A stretch of 36,630 nucleotides of DNA from Acidobacteriaceae bacterium UBA1307 (GCA_002307235.1 DBTV01000022.1:17771-54400), one strand, 5' to 3'. Shown: positions 16,291 to 24,883, counted from the stretch's first letter. Numbers and translations are program-made. Notes: generated from the sequence alone by a model not told the origin.

Positions 16291-16880
16291 TGACAGAACA
16301 ACAGCTTATGAACGCAATTGAATTGATTAGCGTTTTAGGCCTGTATTCGGTCTTGTTCTTCAAAATATTGCCGACATACAGGCTGGATTCTTTTCGCCAA
16401 AGAATGTTTGCCGTACGAGATGAAGTGTTTGATTTTGCGGCAAAGGGAAATATAGCTTTTGATGATCCCGCCTACGTCCTACTGCGTAGGCAGATGAATG
16501 GCTTGATTCGCTATGGGCATCATTTGACTGTTTTCAGAATGCTCATGACTTTCATCTTGCAGAAGATGGAGGTGGGCAATGCATCTCCAAACTGGACAGA
16601 GCAATGGAATGCTGCCTTATTGAAAATTGGGGATCATGATGTACAGGAGAAAATGAGAGTTTTTTATAGCCGGAGCATTTATATAGCGGTAAGGCATTTA
16701 GTTAGCGGCTCTCCGCTTCTCTGCTTTGCCATTTTAGCAGTCGTTTTAGCAATGGTCCCTGGGCTGCTTTGCCGCAATGCCGCACTTGGGGCTAAACAGC
16801 TGTTACATTCCGCAGTGAGCAAAGTTCTAGTTGGTCCGCTTGATCGTCGACGAATAGAAGAAGCGGCTGCCGCTGCTTAA
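16290..16880 (+). CDS. Membrane protein of unknown function, second gene of the pair
   Basis: A 196-residue protein with an N-terminal membrane helix (AIELISVLGLYSVLFFKIL), a conserved-looking cytoplasmic middle (YRLDSFRQRMFAVRDEVFDFA, DDPAYVLLRRQMNGLIRYGHHL) and a C-terminal membrane helix (LVSGSPLLCFAILAVVLAMVPG) ending in a basic tail. I recall similar middle segments in uncharacterised proteins of other bacteria, but no function. Start: ATG at 16290, overlapping the previous stop; a GTG at 16287 is possible. About 47% GC at 16681-16740 by hand count, lower than flanking genes. Convergent with the TPR-glycosyltransferase gene. Confidence 0.75.
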   Translation: MTEQQLMNAIELISVLGLYSVLFFKILPTYRLDSFRQRMFAVRDEVFDFAAKGNIAFDDPAYVLLRRQMNGLIRYGHHLTVFRMLMTFILQKMEVGNASPNWTEQWNAALLKIGDHDVQEKMRVFYSRSIYIAVRHLVSGSPLLCFAILAVVLAMVPGLLCRNAALGAKQLLHSAVSKVLVGPLDRRRIEEAAAAA

Positions 16881-16928
16881 GTTGCAGAAACCCGTCAAGT
16901 GAGATCAAAGAGAGTCTATTTTATTTGC

Positions 16929-18326
16929 TTATAGTCGAGCCCGTTCTTTCTCCTCGAGTGCGGCATGGACCGCCTCAAGCACCGGCAGCCAGTGGTCGGC
17001 CTCGGGTTGGCGAAAGAGGCGCATCGTCGGGTACCAGGGCGAATCGCTGCGGTCGAGCAGCCAGCGCCAGTCGGGCACGGCGGGCAGCAGCAGCCAGACC
17101 GGCTTGCCGAGCGCGCCCGCCAGATGCGCCACGGCGGTGTCCACCGTGATGACCAGATCGAGCTGTTCGATGTAGCCGGCCGTCGAAGCAAAGTCGCGCG
17201 GGTTGATCGGCAGCGGCGTCAGGGCCGAGGTCTGCGTGCGCTGTGTGGCGGCCTCGCCCGTTTGCAGAGAAAACAGTTCGACGCCGGGCACGCGCAGATG
17301 TGCTTCAAGCAGCGCGAGCGGAATGGAACGCTGGTGGTCGCGGCGATGGGTGGGGCTGCCGGCCCAGGCCAGTCCGACGCGCAGACCGCTCTGCGGCCAG
17401 CGGAAGTTGGCGGCGGTGGCGCGGTCGCGCGCGGGTGTGACCAGAGAAGGCGCGGCCGGAATCGTCTCAAGCGTGGTCTGGCAGGCCAGCGGCAGGCTCA
17501 TCAGCGGGCAGTGGCAGTCGAAGCCGGGCAGCGGTTTTCCGGCGGGCACCAGTTCGACGATGCCGGGCAGCGCGGCGGCAAGCCGGCAGAGCGGCTCCTG
17601 CAACTCCAGCACGATGCGGCCACCGGCGGCCTGAACCAGCGGCAGATAGCGCAGGAACTGGAGGCTGTCGCCAAAGCCCTGCTCGGCATGGAGCAGGATG
17701 CGCGCGCCCTGCAAGGGCTCGCCGCGCCAGAGCGGCTGCGCAAAGTTGCGCCGCGCGGCCTGGTATGAGGAGGCGCGCCAGCGCCACTCATAGTTGCGCC
17801 AGCCATTTTCAAAATCGCCTTCAAGCAGTTGCAGCGTGGCCAGATTCAGCAGCGCGTCGGCCTGATGCGGATTGACCCTGAGCGTCTGCTGATAGAGAGC
17901 GCGTGCCTGCGTAAAGTGGCCTTGCAGATGCAGCGTGTGCGCCAGAGCGTTGAGCGTGTCGGCGTTGTTAGGGTCAAGAGCCAGAGCCTGCTGATAGGCG
18001 ACGATGGCCTCGGCGAAGCGGTCGAGCAGGTGCAGCGCATTGGCGTAGTTGGCGTGATAGATGCCGACGTTGCCGCGGAGGGCGATGGCGCGGCCGATCA
18101 GCTTGAGCGCCGCCTCCCGATGGCCGCTCTGCAGGGCAATGACGCCGAGCAGGTGCAGTGCGTCGGCGTGGCCGGGGTCGGAGGAAAGAATCTGGCGATA
18201 GAGACGCTCGGCCTCGCTCAGTTTGCCGGACTGGTGCAGCATAACAGCCTTCTCAAAGGCGGCGCGGCGCGCGGCATCAGGCAGCGGCGTCGGCGGAACA
18301 AACCAGGGTGGGCGGAAGGAGGGCAC
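16929..18326 (-). CDS. TPR protein with glycosyltransferase family 9-like C-terminal domain
   Basis: A protein of about 465 residues. The N-terminal 180 residues hold four to five TPR units (AEAERLYRQILSSDPGHADALHLLG; EAIVAYQQALALDPNNADTLNALA; TQARALYQQTLRVNPHQADALLNLA). The C-terminal half is like ADP-heptose:LPS heptosyltransferases (GT-B fold): ILLHAEQGFGDSLQFLRYLPL, RVGLAWAGSPTHRRDHQRSIPL and ITVDTAVAHLAGALGKPVWLLLP. This fusion is common in proteins that modify surface glycans or glycosylate proteins. The GTG at 18326 is used; no ATG lies upstream in frame before the stop, so the true start is uncertain. It is 54 bases downstream of the oxidoreductase gene on the same strand. Confidence 0.85.
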   Translation of the reverse strand: MPSFRPPWFVPPTPLPDAARRAAFEKAVMLHQSGKLSEAERLYRQILSSDPGHADALHLLGVIALQSGHREAALKLIGRAIALRGNVGIYHANYANALHLLDRFAEAIVAYQQALALDPNNADTLNALAHTLHLQGHFTQARALYQQTLRVNPHQADALLNLATLQLLEGDFENGWRNYEWRWRASSYQAARRNFAQPLWRGEPLQGARILLHAEQGFGDSLQFLRYLPLVQAAGGRIVLELQEPLCRLAAALPGIVELVPAGKPLPGFDCHCPLMSLPLACQTTLETIPAAPSLVTPARDRATAANFRWPQSGLRVGLAWAGSPTHRRDHQRSIPLALLEAHLRVPGVELFSLQTGEAATQRTQTSALTPLPINPRDFASTAGYIEQLDLVITVDTAVAHLAGALGKPVWLLLPAVPDWRWLLDRSDSPWYPTMRLFRQPEADHWLPVLEAVHAALEEKERARL

Positions 18327-18380
18327 GCCGATTCTGCTGCAATCGGCGCGCCATGCTGCGAAGAAAATTCGCAGGAAAGC

Positions 18381-19424
18381 CTAATGTGCGTGCAACGCCT
18401 CTTCGGCAACGTCGGCGATCTGGACTGGCCGGCCTTCGGCGCAGGCGCGATAGATGCCGCGTACCAGCTCGATGGCGCGGTAGCCTTCGACGCCCGAGCA
18501 GGCGGGCGCGCGCCCGGCCCGGCATGCCTCGCCGAAGTTGCGGAACTGCCGCTCGAAGGGTGTGGTGGCGATGGCCAGAGGATTCGATGCGCCGGAGCCG
18601 GTGGGCGGGCGCACGGGAGCGGGCGCGCCGTGGTCATCCTGCACATCCCAGGTGGTCAACTGGTCGCCGGTGACGATGGCCGAGCCCTTGGTGCCGTGAA
18701 TTTCAATGCGCTCCGGGTAGCCGGGCCACAGGGCCGTGGAGGCTTGCAGAACGCCGGTCGCGCCCGACCGGTAGCGCAGCAGCGCGCTGAGCACGTCCTC
18801 CGATTCAATCTTGTGCAGGGCGGCCTTTTGCCAGTAGCCAAAGACCTCGTCGACCGGGCCGATGAGGTAGAGCAGCAGGTCGACCTGATGAATGCCCTGA
18901 TTGATGAGTGCGCCGCCGCCCTCCGTGGCCCAGCCGCCCTTGCCGGGCCGCGCGTAGTAGTCCTGCGCGCGATACCACTTGACGTAGGCATCGGCCTGCA
19001 GAATGCGGCCAAGCCGGCCTGCGGCGATGGCCGCTTTCAGAAAGATCGTCGCGTCGTCGCAGCGGTGCTGGCTGACGACGCCGAGCTGAATGCCTGCCAG
19101 CCGCGCGGCCTCGATCATGGCGCGGGCCGTGTCGGTGTCCATGGCCATGGGCTTTTGCACGAGCACGTGCTTGCCGTATTTTGCGCCGAGCCGGACGGCC
19201 TCCAGACGATAGGCCGGAAAGGTGCAGACGTCGAGAAAGTCGACATCGTCGCGCTGGGCCAGGGCCTCGGGGGTGGAAACAAACGCCGCGCCCACCTCGG
19301 CGGCAAACTGCTCGCCGCGCGAGCCGGTGCGGTTGGTGCAGGCGGTGATCCGGTAACCGATGTTTCTGTAGGCCTGCGCGTGCTTGTGCGCGATGGCGCC
19401 CGTGCCGATGATGCCGACGTTCAT
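18381..19424 (-). CDS. Gfo/Idh/MocA family NAD(P)-dependent oxidoreductase
   Basis: A 347-residue sugar or cyclitol dehydrogenase-type enzyme. The Rossmann motif GIIGTGAIAHKHAQAY opens the protein, followed by the family signature VLVQKPMAMD (the EKP-type lysine with Gln in place of Glu) and, in the C-terminal domain, GGALINQGIHQVDLLLYLIG with the catalytic-type GxHxxD histidine. The substrate cannot be assigned. GGAGGGGACTCC directly precedes the ATG. It lies 65 bases downstream of the ROK repressor and upstream of the TPR-glycosyltransferase, so a carbohydrate-related unit is likely. Confidence 0.9.
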   Translation of the reverse strand: MNVGIIGTGAIAHKHAQAYRNIGYRITACTNRTGSRGEQFAAEVGAAFVSTPEALAQRDDVDFLDVCTFPAYRLEAVRLGAKYGKHVLVQKPMAMDTDTARAMIEAARLAGIQLGVVSQHRCDDATIFLKAAIAAGRLGRILQADAYVKWYRAQDYYARPGKGGWATEGGGALINQGIHQVDLLLYLIGPVDEVFGYWQKAALHKIESEDVLSALLRYRSGATGVLQASTALWPGYPERIEIHGTKGSAIVTGDQLTTWDVQDDHGAPAPVRPPTGSGASNPLAIATTPFERQFRNFGEACRAGRAPACSGVEGYRAIELVRGIYRACAEGRPVQIADVAEEALHAH

Positions 19425-19489
19425 GGAGTCCCCTCCCGCAGGGAGCCTTGCTCTACAAAGTGTAGCTCCCGCGTCGGATGAAGCCGACT

Positions 19490-20749
19490 CTAATTCCAGG
19501 CGGGCAGCACGGCGTCAGTGTGTTCCTCGGCGATGGAAATGGGTTGGCCTAGTTCGGAATGGCGGAAGAGCAGTTTATGAAAGACCAGAGCCGCCGCGCC
19601 GCGCAGCCGGGCTATGCCGCCGTCGGTGGCGGCGATGAGCTTGGGCGTGCAGGGCCGGATGGCCTTGGCGATGAGCTGGCTCTCAAGCAGAGGAAGAATC
19701 CGCGGCCACAGCGTCGTGCAGTCGCCGACCACCAGAATCGTTTCCGGCGCAAGCCCGGCTGAAAGAATGGCGAGGCCACGGCCGATGTATTGCGTCATCC
19801 GGTCGATGGCGCGCAGAGCCTGCAGGTCTCCGTCCTTGGCCAGACCGAGCAACTGCGTGAAGCTGGCCACCTCGTTGCCAGAGGAGAATTCGCGATAGTA
19901 GCGCAGGGCGGCGCGGTTGGAGGCGAAGACCTCCCAACAGCCGCGATTGCCGCAGGCGCAGGTCGGTCCGCCCTCCTCGAGCGTCATGTGGCCGAACTCG
20001 CCCGCCATGCCGTCGCGTCCCCGCAGCAGCCGCCCGTCAATCAGCAGCCCGGTGCCGATGCCATCGGCGACCGAGACCACCAGCACATGCGAGCTTTGGC
20101 CGAGCTGGCCAAACCAGCGCTCGCCGTAAAGGCAGGCATTGGCGGCGTTTTCCATCTCGACCGGCATGCCCAGCGCTCTTTCGAGCTCGGCGCAGAGATC
20201 GGCCTGAATCCAGGGCGCGTTCGGTGAAAACAGCATGCGGTGGGACTCGGGCGCCACGCGGCCCGAGACGCTGACGCCGATTCCGTCAAAGCGCAGATCA
20301 GAGGCCGTGCCGCGCAGCGTGCGGGCCGTCTGCGCAATCTGTTGCAGCAGTTGGCGCAGATCCTCGTCGGTGTGCTGGCTGGCCGCCAGTGGCACGGTTT
20401 CACGGGCCAGCAGGTTGCCGTTGATGTCGATCAGGGCCATGTGGACGTTATCGGGACGCAGATCGATGCCGAGCGTGACGTGACGGTCGTTGAGCTTGAT
20501 GTAGGTGGGGCGGCGGCCGCGCGGCAGTCGGCCCTGTTCGCCGGGAACCACCCAGCCCTCGTCGATGAGCTGGCCGACGATCACCGAGACCGTGCTGGGC
20601 TGCAGGCCGCTGAGCCGCGCCAGATCCGCACGGCTGACGGGTTGATGGCAATGAACCGAATGGAGGAGGACATCGCGGTTGATTTCGCGCGCGGTTTCGC
20701 TCGAGGCGACACCACGAGGATGGGGATTTCCTTTGAGGCTTGGATTCAT
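19490..20749 (-). CDS. ROK family transcriptional repressor (NagC/XylR-like)
   Basis: A 419-residue regulator. The N-terminus carries a winged helix-turn-helix (VSRADLARLSGLQPSTVSVIVGQLIDEGWV). The ROK sugar-kinase-like domain follows, with LGIDLRPDNVHMALIDINGN, GIGVSVSGRV, ENAANACLYGE, GTGLLIDGRLLRGRDGMAGEFGHM and the zinc-binding CACGNRGCWE. Regulators of this type bind a sugar or sugar phosphate and release operators in carbohydrate genes. The start at 20749 is preferred: it follows GGGAGAAAG and the protein then begins MNPSLKGNPHPRG; the frame extends to 20857 without coding character. The likely target is its own operon with the Gfo/Idh/MocA enzyme; no operator was identified. Confidence 0.9.
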   Translation of the reverse strand: MNPSLKGNPHPRGVASSETAREINRDVLLHSVHCHQPVSRADLARLSGLQPSTVSVIVGQLIDEGWVVPGEQGRLPRGRRPTYIKLNDRHVTLGIDLRPDNVHMALIDINGNLLARETVPLAASQHTDEDLRQLLQQIAQTARTLRGTASDLRFDGIGVSVSGRVAPESHRMLFSPNAPWIQADLCAELERALGMPVEMENAANACLYGERWFGQLGQSSHVLVVSVADGIGTGLLIDGRLLRGRDGMAGEFGHMTLEEGGPTCACGNRGCWEVFASNRAALRYYREFSSGNEVASFTQLLGLAKDGDLQALRAIDRMTQYIGRGLAILSAGLAPETILVVGDCTTLWPRILPLLESQLIAKAIRPCTPKLIAATDGGIARLRGAAALVFHKLLFRHSELGQPISIAEEHTDAVLPAWN

Positions 20750-20995
20750 GCGGACTTTCTCCCGTCGAACAGGCCGTGCCGCAACCGCTTGCGCGCACAG
20801 GGCCGCATGCAGGTTGTGCAAGGTCGGGCTTGCACCCAGCGTCTTACTCTGCCGCAACGATTAGAACGCGCTGAATGTTGGCAACACTATAACGGATACG
20901 CCTCACGGCGCGGCGAAATAGTTTGCGCACGGGAACCTATTTAGTTGTATGAGAAAAGAATCCAGCCGAAATTTGTGGAGGAAAAGAGCGCCCAC

Positions 20996-21148
20996 CTAGA
21001 GAAGATGGTTTTTGAAAAGCTCATCCTTGTCGCGACGCGAACAATCCGAGCACTTCAGGCAGCAAGCAAGAAACATAGTGATTCCTACCGTAACGAGGAC
21101 GGAGAGAATACTGACGCCAACCATCAACCAAAGCGAAAGCCGATGCAT
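20996..21148 (-). CDS. Small (50-residue) single-pass membrane protein with clustered cysteines
   Basis: MHRLSLWLMVGVSILSVLVT opens the protein as a membrane helix, continuing to about residue 28; it is followed by CCLKCSDC and a charged tail (RRDKDELFKNHLL). The ATG at 21148 has a good AAGGAAG ribosome site six bases upstream, which is the main support for a real gene. A longer reading to 21229 lacks a ribosome site. It lies alone between the ROK regulator and the divergent polymerase gene. Function is unknown; a small membrane or metal-binding protein is possible. Confidence 0.5.
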   Translation of the reverse strand: MHRLSLWLMVGVSILSVLVTVGITMFLACCLKCSDCSRRDKDELFKNHLL

Positions 21149-21293
21149 AGTGCACTTCCTTGACCTATAGTTATTGGACGTACAAGTGAGACTAAAGTTT
21201 ATATCGGTGAGAAAGACCTTAGACTTCATTTAAAGCGCAAAGGTTCACGAATTTTCTTGCCTTTAGGGGAATAAAGGGCGAAAATTCTCGTAC

Positions 21294-22601
21294 ATGACCG
21301 ACGAAAACCAATTGAAGGATAGACGCACCGACGAGCCCGAGGTCAACTGGCTCTTCGTCGATCTGAACTCCTATTTCGCGTCGGTCGAGCAGGATGACAG
21401 GCCCGAATTGCGCGGCCGCCCGGTCGGCGTGGTGCCGCTGATGGCCGATACAACCTGCTGCATTGCCGCCAGTTACGAGGCGAAGGCCCACGGCGTCAAA
21501 ACCGGCACCTTGGTCGGCGATGCCAAGCGGATGTGCCCGGGCATGGTCTTTGTCGAGGCACGGCACGAGCTCTACGTCGCCTATCACCACCGCATCGTCG
21601 AGACGGTCGAAAGCTGCGTGCCGGTGACGGCGGTCTGCTCGATCGACGAGATGGGCTGCCGGTTGATGGGCCGCGAAAAAAAATTAAAAAATGCCCTGGA
21701 ACTGGGCAAGCAGGTCAAAAAAAAGATTCTGAGCGATGTGGGCCCGATGATGCGCAGCTCGGTGGGGCTGGCGACCAACCGCTATCTGGCAAAGGTGGCC
21801 AGCGACATGGAAAAGCCCGACGGCCTGGTGGCGTTGACGCTGGACCTGCTGCCGACGGCCTTGCGGACGCTGGAACTGCGCGATCTGCCGGGCATTGGTG
21901 CACGGACAGAACAAAAGCTGGACGCACAGGGAATTCGCACCATGGACGATCTGCTCTCACTCGACAGCCAGCGGGCCGGCGCGGTGTGGGGTTCAGTAGT
22001 GGGAGAGCGGCTCTGGCACTGGCTGCAGGGCGAGGACTTTGATGCCGCCGAGAGCGAGCCAATGAAGTCGCTGAGCCACCAGCACGTGCTGGCACCCGAG
22101 ATGCGCACGCCGGAAAAAGCCTGGGCTGTGGCGCTGAAGCTGCTGCACAAGGCGGCGATGCGGCTGCGCTCAAACCATCTGTGGGCGGCGAATATCGGGC
22201 TTTCGATTGGTTTTGCGGTGCCGCGCGATCAGGGGCCGGTGAGCCGCTTCGGCACGCCCGCGCGTGGCTGGCGCGACGAGATCAAGTTGTCCGAATGCTG
22301 CGATACGCCGACGCTGATCGCGGCCCTGGCGCGGCTCTGGCAGAGCCGGCCGACGGGGGCCGAGTACGCGCAGCCGCACTTTGTCGGCGTGCAACTGGGC
22401 GGGCTCGTGCCCGACCACCTGCACACGCTCAACCTCTTCGAAAACACCGACCGGGAGCAGAATCGGGCACGATTGCAGCAGACGATGGACGCGCTCAATC
22501 ACAAATACGGCCTGCACACGCTTGCGCCAGCCACCGTGCTCGATGCCTACAAGGCAGCGCCAACGCGCATCGCCTTCCATAGCATTCCCGATCTGTTTTA
22601 G
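21294..22601 (+). CDS. Y-family (translesion) DNA polymerase, DinB/UmuC type
   Basis: A 435-residue error-prone polymerase for bypass of DNA lesions. The palm motif VDLNSYFASVEQ supplies the first catalytic aspartate (Asp23), SIDE (Asp118, Glu119) supplies the others, and SSVGLATNRYLAKVASDMEKPDG is the family signature. The helix-hairpin-helix LPGIGARTEQKLDAQGI follows, then a little-finger domain. The first motif has DxN as in UmuC-like enzymes rather than the DxD of Pol IV, so a precise gene name is not given. The last residues, SIPDLF, resemble a beta-clamp binding motif. The ATG is at 21294; the ribosome site is weak. No recA-, imuA- or dnaE2-type partner is present in the window. Confidence 0.9.
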   Translation: MTDENQLKDRRTDEPEVNWLFVDLNSYFASVEQDDRPELRGRPVGVVPLMADTTCCIAASYEAKAHGVKTGTLVGDAKRMCPGMVFVEARHELYVAYHHRIVETVESCVPVTAVCSIDEMGCRLMGREKKLKNALELGKQVKKKILSDVGPMMRSSVGLATNRYLAKVASDMEKPDGLVALTLDLLPTALRTLELRDLPGIGARTEQKLDAQGIRTMDDLLSLDSQRAGAVWGSVVGERLWHWLQGEDFDAAESEPMKSLSHQHVLAPEMRTPEKAWAVALKLLHKAAMRLRSNHLWAANIGLSIGFAVPRDQGPVSRFGTPARGWRDEIKLSECCDTPTLIAALARLWQSRPTGAEYAQPHFVGVQLGGLVPDHLHTLNLFENTDREQNRARLQQTMDALNHKYGLHTLAPATVLDAYKAAPTRIAFHSIPDLF

Positions 22602-22682
22602 GAATGTGACTTCAGAGCTAACTTCGATGGAATGATTTCGGCGGCGGACTGTAGGCCGTCCCCATCGCCGCAAAACCTGTCT

Positions 22683-22710
22683 GCAACTTTTTTTATGTCG
22701 CTCGCGTAAC
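22683..22710 (+). promoter_or_regulatory. Possible ECF-type promoter of the sigma/anti-sigma operon
   Basis: GCAACTT (22683-22689) and CGTAAC (22705-22710) are 15 bp apart, resembling the AAC-containing -35 and CGT -10 elements of ECF sigma factors, about 50 bases upstream of the sigma gene. Autoregulation is typical for such operons. Assigned by eye, so tentative. Confidence 0.35.
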
Positions 22711-22761
22711 TTTCTGCATCCCGAATTTCCTTTTCGTGCGGATAGAGAGATAGAGGCGAGG

Positions 22762-23298
22762 ATGGCGGCAGGCTGGAAGCCCGATTTCGAGGCGTTGGTC
22801 GACGAGCATCAGTCGATGGTCTACTCTCTGGCGCTGCGCATGACCGGCGACAGCGGGCTGGCCGAGGAGATTGCGCAGGACACGTTTCTCGCGCTCGACG
22901 ACAACCTGGGGCGGATGGAGTCGGCTGACCATGCACGGTTCTGGCTGCGGCGCGTGACCATGAGCCGCGCGGCCGATGCGCTGCGGCGGCGCAAGGTGCG
23001 CTCGATGGATCTGTGGGTGGAGTTCGACGAGAATCTCAGCGGCGTGCGCGAGGCGCGCTCTTCACCGCTCGGGGTGCGTGTGGAGCAACTGTTGCAGACG
23101 CTGCCCGAGGCGCAACGCGCGGCGCTGGTGCTGCGCTATCAGGAAGAGATGACGCCGGAGGAGATTGCCGCGACGCTGCATGCGCCCGTGGCCACCGTGA
23201 AGAGCCACTTGCAGCGCGGACTCAAGCTGCTGCGGGCCAAGGCCGGCGAGCTGTTATCGGAATATCTGCGGGGGAAGGAGCCTGCGCATGAAGCCTGA
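22762..23298 (+). CDS. ECF-type RNA polymerase sigma factor (sigma-70 family)
   Basis: A 178-residue extracytoplasmic function sigma factor. Region 2 is seen as FEALVDEHQSMVYSLALRMTGDSGLAEEIAQDTFLAL, with the RFWLRRVTMSRAADALRRRK part that binds -10 DNA. Region 4 is EQLLQTLPEAQRAALVLRYQEEMTPEEIAATLHAPVATVKSHLQRGLKLLR. The ATG lies just after a GAGG-type site. It overlaps the next gene, an anti-sigma-like membrane protein, by 11 bases, the usual arrangement for an ECF factor held at the membrane until a signal is received. Confidence 0.93.
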   Translation: MAAGWKPDFEALVDEHQSMVYSLALRMTGDSGLAEEIAQDTFLALDDNLGRMESADHARFWLRRVTMSRAADALRRRKVRSMDLWVEFDENLSGVREARSSPLGVRVEQLLQTLPEAQRAALVLRYQEEMTPEEIAATLHAPVATVKSHLQRGLKLLRAKAGELLSEYLRGKEPAHEA

Positions 23299-23629
23299 GG
23301 AAATGGATGCGATGGAATGGGAGTTGCGCAGTGCGCTCGAACGGCGCGCGGCACCGGAATCGCTCAAGCGAAACCTGCTGGTGCGGCGACGGAAGCGCAC
23401 CGCCGAACGCAGGCATGCACGGATCGTGGTGTGGCAGAGGCTGGCGGCAATGTTCGTGTTGGCGGCGGCGCTCGGCGGCGGATACGCATGGCACGCGCAT
23501 GAGGAGCAGCGCAGGGGTGAGGCGGCGCGTGAGCAGGTGCTCAACGCGCTGCGCATGACCAACGAGGCGCTTGACCAGGTGGGCGCGCAACTGGAAACGC
23601 GTGACGCCCGGAAACAGGCAGAAAAGTAA
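23288..23629 (+). CDS. Probable anti-sigma factor, single-pass membrane protein
   Basis: A 113-residue protein with a cytoplasmic N-terminal segment (MKPEEMDAMEWELRSALERRAAPESL), a basic stretch (RRRKRTAERRHARIVVW), one membrane helix (RLAAMFVLAAALGGGYAW) and a helical C-terminus (REQVLNALRMTNEALDQVGAQLE). No recognisable zinc-type anti-sigma motif is present. Its role as anti-sigma factor is inferred from overlap with the ECF gene and its topology. The DUF4252 genes follow immediately. Confidence 0.7.
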   Translation: MKPEEMDAMEWELRSALERRAAPESLKRNLLVRRRKRTAERRHARIVVWQRLAAMFVLAAALGGGYAWHAHEEQRRGEAAREQVLNALRMTNEALDQVGAQLETRDARKQAEK

Positions 23630-23643
23630 AAGGAGCGGATGCG

Positions 23644-24216
23644 ATGAGAATGAAAAAAATATGGGCGTTGGCGTTGATGGTGAGCGCATGGGCCTCGATG
23701 GCGGCGGCGCAGAACTTCGCGATTCCGACGCAGGTGGAAAAGGAACTGGCGGCGCGGGCCTCGAATGTTTCAGAGGTGACGCTGAACAAGAACATGCTGG
23801 GCTTTGCGGAAAAGTTCATGAACCGCAAGGAAGACGCGGAGGTGAAGCAATTGATCGCGGGCCTCGACGGCATTTACATCCGCAACTACGAGTTCGATAA
23901 AGAGGGCCAGTACTCGCTCGACGAGGTCAACAAGCTGCGCGCCTCCTTTGAGTCGGCCGAGTGGTCATCGCTGGTGCGCGAGCATGATCGCAAAAGCGGC
24001 GAGAGCAGCGACGTGATGGTCAAGATGGTGAACGGCGAAAGCCATGGCCTGTTCGTGCTGTCGGCCGAAAAAAAAGAACTGTCGGTGGTGCTGATTCTGG
24101 GGCGCATCCGCATGGAAGACCTCGGCAAACTCAAGGGGCTCTCTGGCGTGGGCGGCGTGCTGAACTCGGCGAATCATGCGGCGCATGGCAAGGTCCGGGC
24201 GGGAGGCGCGCAATGA
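23644..24216 (+). CDS. Exported DUF4252 protein
   Basis: A 190-residue exported protein. The signal peptide is MRMKKIWALALMVSAWASMAAAQ. The mature region (VSEVTLNKNMLGFAEKFM, LIAGLDGIYIRNYEFDKEGQY, WSSLVREHDRKSGESSDVMVKM, GLFVLSAEKKELSVVLILGRI) fits the DUF4252 family. AAGGAG lies eight bases before the ATG. DUF4252 genes recur beside ECF sigma/anti-sigma pairs in Acidobacteriota and Bacteroidota; the function is unknown but linked to envelope signalling. Its TGA overlaps the ATG of the next, related gene. Confidence 0.82.
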   Translation: MRMKKIWALALMVSAWASMAAAQNFAIPTQVEKELAARASNVSEVTLNKNMLGFAEKFMNRKEDAEVKQLIAGLDGIYIRNYEFDKEGQYSLDEVNKLRASFESAEWSSLVREHDRKSGESSDVMVKMVNGESHGLFVLSAEKKELSVVLILGRIRMEDLGKLKGLSGVGGVLNSANHAAHGKVRAGGAQ

Positions 24217-24710
24217 GAGCAATGCGTGCGGCGATTCTTTCAGGAATGATCTTTGTGGCTGCGACTGTGCCGGTGCTGGCGCAGGGAGCAAGCGAGATTG
24301 GGCAGGCCATTGAGCAGAAGTATCATGTGCACGGCGAGCATGTGCCGATGCTGGGCATGGTGAATGTGATGCTGCACGGCTTCGGCGCGCATGGACTGAG
24401 CCTGCGGAAGGTTCTCGATTTCGAGGGCTTTGCCGAGCCGGTCGATGCGAGCGCGATGGAGCAGTTGGTCGAAACGCATGCCGGCGCGGGCTGGGAGAGG
24501 ATCGTGCGTTCGAGCGAGAACCACGGCGCGGAACTGTCGCTGATCTATGTGCGCACAGAGGGCAAAAAGGTCGGTATGCTGGTGGTCGATCTGGAAGGCA
24601 GAAACGTGAATCTGGTGCAACTGTCGATGAACGCGAGCCTGCTGGCAGAGAGCATTGATCGCTATGCGCATCATCATCGGCATCATGATGGGTCAGAACA
24701 CGGCGCTTGA
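24213..24710 (+). CDS. Second exported DUF4252-like protein, His-rich C-terminus
   Basis: A 165-residue exported protein with signal peptide MRAMRAAILSGMIFVAATVPVLAQG. The mature part is laid out like the upstream DUF4252 protein (LDFEGFAEPVDASAMEQLVETHAG, WERIVRSSENHGAELSLIYVRTEGKK, VGMLVVDLEGRNVNLVQLSMNA), which suggests a diverged duplicate. The C-terminus is rich in histidine (DRYAHHHRHHDGSEHGA) and might bind metal. The ATG overlaps the previous TGA (ATGA), and the operon ends at the terminator at 24744-24786. Confidence 0.72.
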   Translation: MRAMRAAILSGMIFVAATVPVLAQGASEIGQAIEQKYHVHGEHVPMLGMVNVMLHGFGAHGLSLRKVLDFEGFAEPVDASAMEQLVETHAGAGWERIVRSSENHGAELSLIYVRTEGKKVGMLVVDLEGRNVNLVQLSMNASLLAESIDRYAHHHRHHDGSEHGA

Positions 24711-24743
24711 GCTTTTCGTACGGCCTCCTCGAAATCCGTACAC

Positions 24744-24786
24744 GCGCATTCCGGAGCTCTGCAAGCATTCCGGAATGCGCTTTTTT
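24744..24786 (+). terminator. Rho-independent terminator of the ECF/DUF4252 operon
   Basis: A perfect 12-bp stem (GCGCATTCCGGA with TCCGGAATGCGC), a 13-base loop and six T residues, 33 bases after the last DUF4252-like stop. Confidence 0.92.
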
Positions 24787-24883
24787 ACGCGTGCAGCACG
24801 GAAGAACCTGCGCGAACCAATCTTGCCACGCATCAAGCTCTCTATCGCGCGAGGGGCGTGCGGTTTTCTAGACTGAACTTTGC

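Noticed and set aside
17829..19481. A 550-residue plus-strand open frame
   Set aside because: It is antisense to the glycosyltransferase and oxidoreductase genes, which have clear family motifs; such long antisense frames are common at high GC.
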